DNA of 64,000 nt from Lachnospiraceae bacterium. Its GTDB lineage: Bacteria > Bacillota > Clostridia > Lachnospirales > Lachnospiraceae. The DNA lies in contig JAAWIS010000005.1 in NCBI GenBank assembly GCA_022796475.1, positions 17,625-81,624 of the forward strand, given 5' to 3'. A program made the translations under genes and the position numbers. The notes beneath the pieces are model-generated. The model saw only the letters and a program-made list of their open reading frames with translations. It did no database searches and had not been told where the DNA came from. Below, one piece after another: positions 60,301 through 64,000 of this stretch. Numbering within the stretch: the first letter of the stretch is position 1; each line of letters begins with the position of its first letter.

Positions 60301-60745
60301 GTTTGACTATGAACGCTACTTAGCCAGAGCTTATTATATGCTTGGCCAGAAGAAGATGGCAAAGAAACATGCTCTGGCTTCTCTGGAAAATTTTAGAAAA
60401 AGCGGGCGGGATGAAGAGAATTATTTGGAGTTTCGAGGCTATGCGCCGGCCAGACTTGCCAGCTTTGGCTGGATTTATTTGTGCATTGGAGATGTAGAAA
60501 AAGCGAAACAGCTTTTTCGGAAGATGGATCAGATTATGCGCTGCAAAAGCTGCAGATTTCATGGATGCTACGAAAGTTTCCTCTACATGGGTTATGTATA
60601 CCTGGGTCAGGGACAATACAAACTGGCATTGCAGCAGTTTCAGAAAGCTTTTCAGTTAAACCCGGAAAGCAATGAGGCCAGATGCGCTGTGGAAAAACTA
60701 GATAAAAGACAGAAAAAAGACAAAATAAAAGGACGAAAAAAATGA
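57380..60745 (+). CDS. Large TPR protein with degenerate N-terminal J domain
   Basis: A 1121-residue soluble protein. Residues 1-65 resemble a J domain ('FHILGISETRDSDLIKKAYMEHL', 'GFKRLRQAYETAL'), but the His-Pro-Asp tripeptide needed to stimulate Hsp70 reads Asn-Pro-Glu. From about 195 to the end it consists of tetratricopeptide-like helix pairs, clearest in 'WNNMGCSYKYLKQYEKAIECCEKAI' and 'YRNLADCYKALGEKEKAIECYRKGLEI'. 'CKSCRFHGC' (about 1054) could bind a metal. The Hsp70 gene overlaps its stop by 4 bases, so the two are translationally coupled. ATG 57380 is preferred over the upstream GTG. Function is unknown; a client-recruiting co-chaperone is inferred. Confidence 0.85.
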   Translation: MEKEMVFHILGISETRDSDLIKKAYMEHLKSANPEDDAEGFKRLRQAYETALAFAGKPEDEEEAEKPKTEIDNWIEKVNQLYQDLLSRADENQWREVLADPVCEELDTSFEAREKLMVYLLNHIRLPHNIWKILDNKFEILEDLEDLKQRFPADFLNYVSYYIQNPTFIPYEYFQFNGLDEESLNGDGYIDGYLKVKHQIDDGEIEGCLQILDDLKGFDLYHPYEDVERIRIYCETDRALDGANLAEKLLKDYPKDEYIRFYSGEAKWKAGDKEQAYDIWNHLLEECPDHYSAKLGVARCLMEKGDFYEAREMMLELLDKGRNEDVESMIRKANDSLIQEFKTTLSEGRDDERLPGHELQIKLGWCLFQNERMEEAVELLAGFKPEAEEEYLYYNLYGRVLYQIDRHEEALPFLQRWLELIKGLTDDGTAETKKRISRHGGACYILAGCYYALKRQNEAEEMLAEAVEAASTVRDRLEYKQYLANILLWSNQYEKSIDVCDQIIQEDENYFPAYLTRQESCYQLRKAQQVVNDYYKAIGIYPGYYKPYLFAAKVFFFYDQYEDAKGVIDRAKENQVEFSPELKLYQVKILRNLAKNRQDRDVPRQILEEIKNELDQENCDIEDKSEVNYEMGLLWWDDDEFDASLEALGLAIEGNPKRLQYRLIRGDVYLEMKRYEDALEEYKQAEPDYEGRPGIHYAKGLCQEGLGNMEKAVVHFKKAAELQNGYKDVNEKLSDYYKDRYEDYGRIEDYQMALSYINAQLQLKENCYYLICRGLIYDVAMEQELAIRDYEKAAEYSPDKWIVWNNMGCSYKYLKQYEKAIECCEKAISIMGEKKDRMPYRNLADCYKALGEKEKAIECYRKGLEITPDYAYFWEEIGDLYYEMNRFDEALEAYEHTKERNKHYSDIGDVWLKQGNAEKCIACYLEGIEKGEGSVKINRLSRLGSLYMEELWEFDKAVIYFKKAIKLETDPYELFDYERYLARAYYMLGQKKMAKKHALASLENFRKSGRDEENYLEFRGYAPARLASFGWIYLCIGDVEKAKQLFRKMDQIMRCKSCRFHGCYESFLYMGYVYLGQGQYKLALQQFQKAFQLNPESNEARCAVEKLDKRQKKDKIKGRKK

Positions 60746-62433
60746 TTATAGGAATTGATTTAGGGACAACCAACAGCCTTGCAGCATATTTTACTGAGGA
60801 GGGGCCGAAAATAATACCGAACCGCCTTGGAAAAAAACTGACGCCTTCGGTGGTCAGTATGGATGAGGATGAACAGATTTATGTAGGTGATTCTGCTGTA
60901 GAACGCAGCCTTCTGTATCCCCAAACAGCGGCCAGAGTATTTAAACGGGATATGGGGAGCCAGAAAAAGTTTAAGCTGCTTCACAAAACCTTTACAGCAG
61001 AAGAACTGTCATCCTTTGTGCTGCGGGCTTTAAAAGAAGATGCCGAACACTATTTAGGGGAGGAAGTGACAGAAGCTGTTATCAGTGTGCCAGCCTATTT
61101 TAACGATGCCAGAAGGCGGGCAACGAAAAAGGCAGGGGAGCTGGCAGGGCTTAAGGTCGAGCGGATTATCAGTGAGCCCACAGCAGCCGCCATTGCCTAC
61201 GGCTTATACCAAAGTTCCAAGTCCGCTAAATTTTTAGTGTTTGATTTAGGAGGCGGAACCTTTGATGTATCAATTTTGGAGCTGTTTGATACCATATTAG
61301 AAGTTCGCGCCGTAGCAGGAGATAATTTTTTAGGCGGAGAAGATTTTACTGCAGTACTGGAAGAAATGTTTTTTGAGAAATATTCCCAGTTTGATAAGCT
61401 GGCTCTGGACGAAAAAACCATACGTCATATCCACAGGCAGGCAGAGCTGTGTAAGATCGGATTCTCTCAGGGGAAGACTTCCGCTATGAACTGCAAGATT
61501 GGAGAAGAATTATTTCCAATGGAAGTGGATCTGTCCAGATATGAGGAGGCCTGCAAAGAGCTGTTAGGCCGCATTCGCCAGCCGATTAAACGAAGCCTTT
61601 CAGATGCCCACATCCGCCTGGCAGATATTGATAAGGTGGTGCTGGTAGGAGGCGCTACGAAAAGCCCTGTAGTCCGCCGGTTTGTAAGCAAACTGTTTAA
61701 AGCGCTTCCGGATACGAATGTAAATCCGGATGAGGCAGTAGCTCTGGGGGCAGCTATCCAGGCGGCAATGAAAGAGCGGAAGGAAGCAATTAAAGAAGTA
61801 ATTTTAACAGATGTATGTCCATTTACATTGGGAACTGAGGTAGTAAGGGAATGGGAGAAAGGTGTTTTTGAGAACGGAGTGTTCTGCCCCATTATTGATC
61901 GGAATACGGTTATTCCCACCAGCCGCACGGAACGGCTTTATACGGCCCATGACCATCAGTCAAAAATCCGTGTGAATGTGCTTCAGGGAGAAAGCCGGTT
62001 TGCGTCTAATAACTTGTCCTTAGGTGAGCTGATGATTGATGTTCCTTCCGGCAAAGCAGGGGATGAAGCAGTAGATGTAACGTATACTTACGATATTAAC
62101 TCGATCCTGGAAGTAGAAGTAAAAGTATTATCGACAAATCAGGTAACAAAGGAAGTATTCCGGGGACGGGATGTAGATATGACGGATGAGGAGATCAAAG
62201 AGCGGTTTGAAACCTTATCTTATTTAAAAATCCATCCCAGAGATCGGGAGGAAAATAAGCTTCTCCTTCTTAGGGGCGAACGGATTTATGAGGAAAGTTT
62301 AGGCGAGAAGCGGCACTATATTGAGGCTGCTCTTCATAAATATGAAAAGGCTCTGGACACGTATGATACCAGGCTGATTGATGAGGCTAAGGAAGAGTTT
62401 AAAAAGTTTTTAGAGGAACTGGAGGAACTCTGA
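60742..62433 (+). CDS. HscC-like Hsp70 chaperone
   Basis: A 563-residue Hsp70, shorter than DnaK (about 610-640) and close to HscC in length. The ATPase domain (1-370) is intact: 'IGIDLGTTNSLAAYF', 'VISVPAYFNDARRRATKKAGELAGLKVERIISEPTAAAIAYG', 'FDLGGGTFDVSIL' and 'VVLVGGATKSPVVRRFV'. The substrate-binding beta part ('TLGTEVVREWEKGVFENGVF', 'IPTSRTERLYTAHDHQSKIRVNVLQGES') is followed by a short helical lid lacking the DnaK EEVD-like tail. ATGA overlap couples it to the J/TPR gene. cobU starts 2 bases after its stop. Confidence 0.9.
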   Translation: MIIGIDLGTTNSLAAYFTEEGPKIIPNRLGKKLTPSVVSMDEDEQIYVGDSAVERSLLYPQTAARVFKRDMGSQKKFKLLHKTFTAEELSSFVLRALKEDAEHYLGEEVTEAVISVPAYFNDARRRATKKAGELAGLKVERIISEPTAAAIAYGLYQSSKSAKFLVFDLGGGTFDVSILELFDTILEVRAVAGDNFLGGEDFTAVLEEMFFEKYSQFDKLALDEKTIRHIHRQAELCKIGFSQGKTSAMNCKIGEELFPMEVDLSRYEEACKELLGRIRQPIKRSLSDAHIRLADIDKVVLVGGATKSPVVRRFVSKLFKALPDTNVNPDEAVALGAAIQAAMKERKEAIKEVILTDVCPFTLGTEVVREWEKGVFENGVFCPIIDRNTVIPTSRTERLYTAHDHQSKIRVNVLQGESRFASNNLSLGELMIDVPSGKAGDEAVDVTYTYDINSILEVEVKVLSTNQVTKEVFRGRDVDMTDEEIKERFETLSYLKIHPRDREENKLLLLRGERIYEESLGEKRHYIEAALHKYEKALDTYDTRLIDEAKEEFKKFLEELEEL

Positions 62434-62435
62434 TT

Positions 62436-63083
62436 ATGCTTTACATGGTAACAGGAGGCTGCGGCAGCGGAAAATCAGAGTATGCAGAAAGCCTTATTAT
62501 GGCATCTGGGGCAGCAAGGAAATACTACGTTGCAACCATGGAAGTTTATGGGAGAGAAGAAAGGCTGAAGGTGGAACGCCATCGAAAGCTTCGGGATGGA
62601 AAAGGATTCGTTACGATTGAATCCCCGAAAAACCTTGGAGGGATTTTTCTTGATCAGGAAGAAAAGAACAGGTCTGGCTCCATCGTACCCACAAGTCAGC
62701 GTGCTGTTTTGGTAGAATGTGTATCCAATTTAGCAGCCAATGAGTTATTTAGGGATACTGGTACAGCCAAAAAAGAGTCCGGTTTTCCGGACTCTTTTGA
62801 TATTAGAAAAAAGGTTTTCCATCAGGTGATGGACGGGATTCTCAAATTAAAATCTCAGTGCGGCCTGCTGGTGCTGGTAACGAATGAAGTATGTTCTGAC
62901 GGTATCGACTATGGAACGGAAACAGGCACGTATATCCGGCTGCTGGGAGAAATCAACTGCAGTCTGGCAAAGCTTGCCCACAGGACCATAGAAGTGGTAT
63001 ACGGGATTCCTCTGCTACTTGGTGCCGAAAATCCGATCGCCGGCATCTCCAAGGCCGGGGCAGATATAAGCGGCAGAGTTTAA
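62436..63083 (+). CDS. cobU: Adenosylcobinamide kinase / guanylyltransferase CobU
   Basis: A 215-residue bifunctional enzyme: '[19 protein letters not shown]' is the P-loop, '[33 protein letters not shown]' includes the guanylylated-His region, '[16 protein letters not shown]' is the Walker B-like strand and '[11 protein letters not shown]' a conserved loop. It makes AdoCbi-GDP for nucleotide-loop assembly. Two oddities: residues about 112-121 are encoded by a perfect terminator hairpin, and the last 23 residues lie antisense to the conserved upp 3' end. The conserved CobU core ends near 'YGIPLLLG', so the rest is extension. ATG 62436 follows GGAGGAACTC. Confidence 0.92.
   Translation: MLYMVTGGCGSGKSEYAESLIMASGAARKYYVATMEVYGREERLKVERHRKLRDGKGFVTIESPKNLGGIFLDQEEKNRSGSIVPTSQRAVLVECVSNLAANELFRDTGTAKKESGFPDSFDIRKKVFHQVMDGILKLKSQCGLLVLVTNEVCSDGIDYGTETGTYIRLLGEINCSLAKLAHRTIEVVYGIPLLLGAENPIAGISKAGADISGRV
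62769..62798. terminator. Perfect bidirectional terminator hairpin inside cobU
   Basis: AAAAGAGTCCGG (62771-62782), loop TTTT, CCGGACTCTTTT (62787-62798). On the + strand it ends in TTTT; on the - strand it ends in TTTTTT because A6 precedes it. The most likely use is as the terminator of upp, whose coding region ends about 217 bases upstream in the minus direction. It would also attenuate cobU. Confidence 0.7.
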
Positions 63084-63644
63084 TTCCCGATCAAGGTGGC
63101 CGATATAAATCTGAATATCCGGATGTGCGGCCTGAAGCCGCTTTAAGCCTTCCGGTGCAGCAATAATCGACATAAATTTAATATGTTTTCCGCCATGTTC
63201 TTTTATAAAATTAACAGCCGCCACAGCCGATCCTCCGGTGGCCAGCATGGGGTCTGTTACAACAATGGTTCTTAATTCAATCGGGGAGGGAAGCTTGCAG
63301 TAATACTCATGAGGTTCATGGGTTACTTCATCCCGGTAAAGACCAATGTGCCCTACCTTCGCGCTGGGAACCAAAGCAAGGATACCATTTACCATTCCAA
63401 GCCCGGCACGGAGGATAGGAACCACAGCCAGCTTTTTTCCCGCCAGCATAGGCGTCATACAGGTTTCAAGAGGCGTTTCTACCTCTACGTCCTCCAAAGG
63501 CAGATCACGGAGGGCCTCATATCCCATCAACATTGCGATTTCTTCGATTAATGACCGGAATTCGCTGGTTCCGGTAGCTTTATTGCGCAGGATCGATATT
63601 TTGTGCTGAATCAGCGGGTGGCTGAATATTGTAACATTTTCCAT
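63015..63644 (-). CDS. upp: Uracil phosphoribosyltransferase
   Basis: A 209-residue salvage enzyme that makes UMP from uracil and PRPP. '[27 protein letters not shown]' starts it, '[32 protein letters not shown]' is the flexible loop region, '[18 protein letters not shown]' the PRPP site and '[17 protein letters not shown]' the universal C-terminus. AAGGAG lies eight bases before the ATG. It is convergent with cobU and overlaps it by 69 bases. Confidence 0.97.
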   Translation of the reverse strand: MENVTIFSHPLIQHKISILRNKATGTSEFRSLIEEIAMLMGYEALRDLPLEDVEVETPLETCMTPMLAGKKLAVVPILRAGLGMVNGILALVPSAKVGHIGLYRDEVTHEPHEYYCKLPSPIELRTIVVTDPMLATGGSAVAAVNFIKEHGGKHIKFMSIIAAPEGLKRLQAAHPDIQIYIGHLDRELNSAAYICPGLGDAGDRIFGTK

Positions 63645-63730
63645 AGCATTTTCTCCTTATCTGTTTTATGGCTGCACGCTGCAACATGATTGTTTTCCGA
63701 TCCCACTGCATTTTTGGGGATTCTTAGATG

Positions 63731-63759
63731 ATTTTACCAAATTAAGAAGAAAATGACAA
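63731..63759 (-). promoter_or_regulatory. upp promoter
   Basis: Reading on the minus strand: TTGTCA (63759-63754), 17 bases, TAAAAT (63736-63731), giving a start near 63724 and a leader of about 80 bases. I saw no PyrR-type antiterminator in this short leader. Confidence 0.6.
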
Positions 63760-63779
63760 GAGTGGTTTGTGGATTAATT

Positions 63780-63974
63780 TTATTTGCGGATATACTGAAG
63801 GGCAACACAGCCTGGCCCGCCGTGGGTAATAAAAACATGGCTTAACAAATGAATCCGTACATCAATTCCCGGGAATTCTTCTTCCGCCATTTCTTTTATC
63901 TGTTTAGCAGTTTCCGGAACTGCTCCGTGAACAATATATAGAATGTGCTCACATCCCACATGATCTTTTTTCAT
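63780..63974 (-). pseudogene. DegV-like C-terminal fragment at the window edge
   Basis: A 64-codon frame, 'HILYIVHGAVPETAKQIKEM' to 'SHVFITHGGPGCVALQYIRK', that resembles the last 60 residues of DegV fatty-acid-binding proteins, where 'IGPVIGAHTGPG' is usual. An in-frame TAA lies seven codons upstream. The next frame (...CFKQEMSSK, then TGA) ends overlapping its ATG (ATGA). So the gene is either split by a frameshift at about 63975 or a small separate gene. Only the missing sequence beyond 64000 can decide. Confidence 0.45.
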
Positions 63975-64000
63975 TTGCTTGACATCTCCTGTTTAAAACA

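Noticed and set aside
1-64000. CRISPR arrays, tRNA and rRNA genes, prophage
   Set aside because: No regularly spaced direct repeats, no CCA-ended cloverleaf sequences or rRNA signatures, and no phage structural genes were noticed on either strand.

Overview
The window looks like the chromosome of an anaerobic, spore-forming Clostridia, most likely a Lachnospiraceae/Clostridium-cluster-XIVa organism. The evidence is the low-to-medium G+C with AGGAGG-type ribosome binding sites, the Firmicutes gene order priA-def-fmt-rsmB-rlmN-PP2C-PASTA kinase-rsgA-rpe-thiN, a tepA/ftsK(spoIIIE) neighbourhood, a small acid-soluble spore protein, and the anaerobic (CbiD/CbiG) cobalamin route. Nearly all genes are on the + strand. 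The exceptions are map, upp and a DegV-like fragment at the right edge. I saw no rRNA, tRNA, CRISPR array, transposase or prophage.

Layout. 1-0.2 kb: end of a MacB/FtsX-type ABC permease. 0.3-1.3 kb: M19 dipeptidase. 1.6-5.5 kb: phosphate module (Na/Pi cotransporter with PhoU-like tail, PhoB-like regulator, PhoR-like kinase) behind an 11-bp-phased PHO-box-like array. 5.7-8.7 kb: TrpXYZ-type ABC transporter. 8.8-10.4 kb: SH3/NlpC-P60 wall hydrolase. 10.6-12.9 kb: citrate synthase plus isocitrate dehydrogenase. 13.0-18.7 kb: an unknown coiled protein, a ClpP-like TepA protease and FtsK. 18.8-38 kb: housekeeping block (fhs, murE, murF, priA, def, fmt, Zn peptidase, rsmB, rlmN, PP2C, PASTA kinase, rsgA, rpe, thiN, pyridoxal kinase, serS). 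38.5-41.7 kb: an FtsA-like ATPase with beta-grasp-like appendages and an unknown protein. 41.9-44.2 kb: PadR / DUF1700 / DUF4097 / PspC envelope-sensing operon behind two tandem palindromic operators. 44.3 kb: SASP.

44.65-63.1 kb is a cobalamin gene cluster: cbiG, cbiD, cbiL, cbiF, cbiH, cbiJ-cbiE fusion, cbiT, cbiA/cobB, cobT, cobU. It is interrupted by a convergent SEC-C methionine aminopeptidase, by an AT-rich VapC-type toxin-antitoxin island, and by a translationally coupled pair of a 1121-residue degenerate-J/TPR protein and an HscC-like Hsp70. It ends in a convergent overlap with upp.

The most interesting non-coding signals are: a family of palindromic intergenic repeats whose left end abuts, and appears to include, the TAG stop of the upstream gene; three consecutive near-perfect palindromes between cbiA and cobT; a perfect bidirectional terminator hairpin inside the cobU reading frame; a Trp-rich 24-codon leader ORF with alternative hairpins ahead of the FtsA-like gene; and the PHO-box and PadR operator arrays. 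The best candidate for an undescribed protein system is the J/TPR-HscC chaperone pair. All calls come from reading sequence and motifs; no database search was possible.
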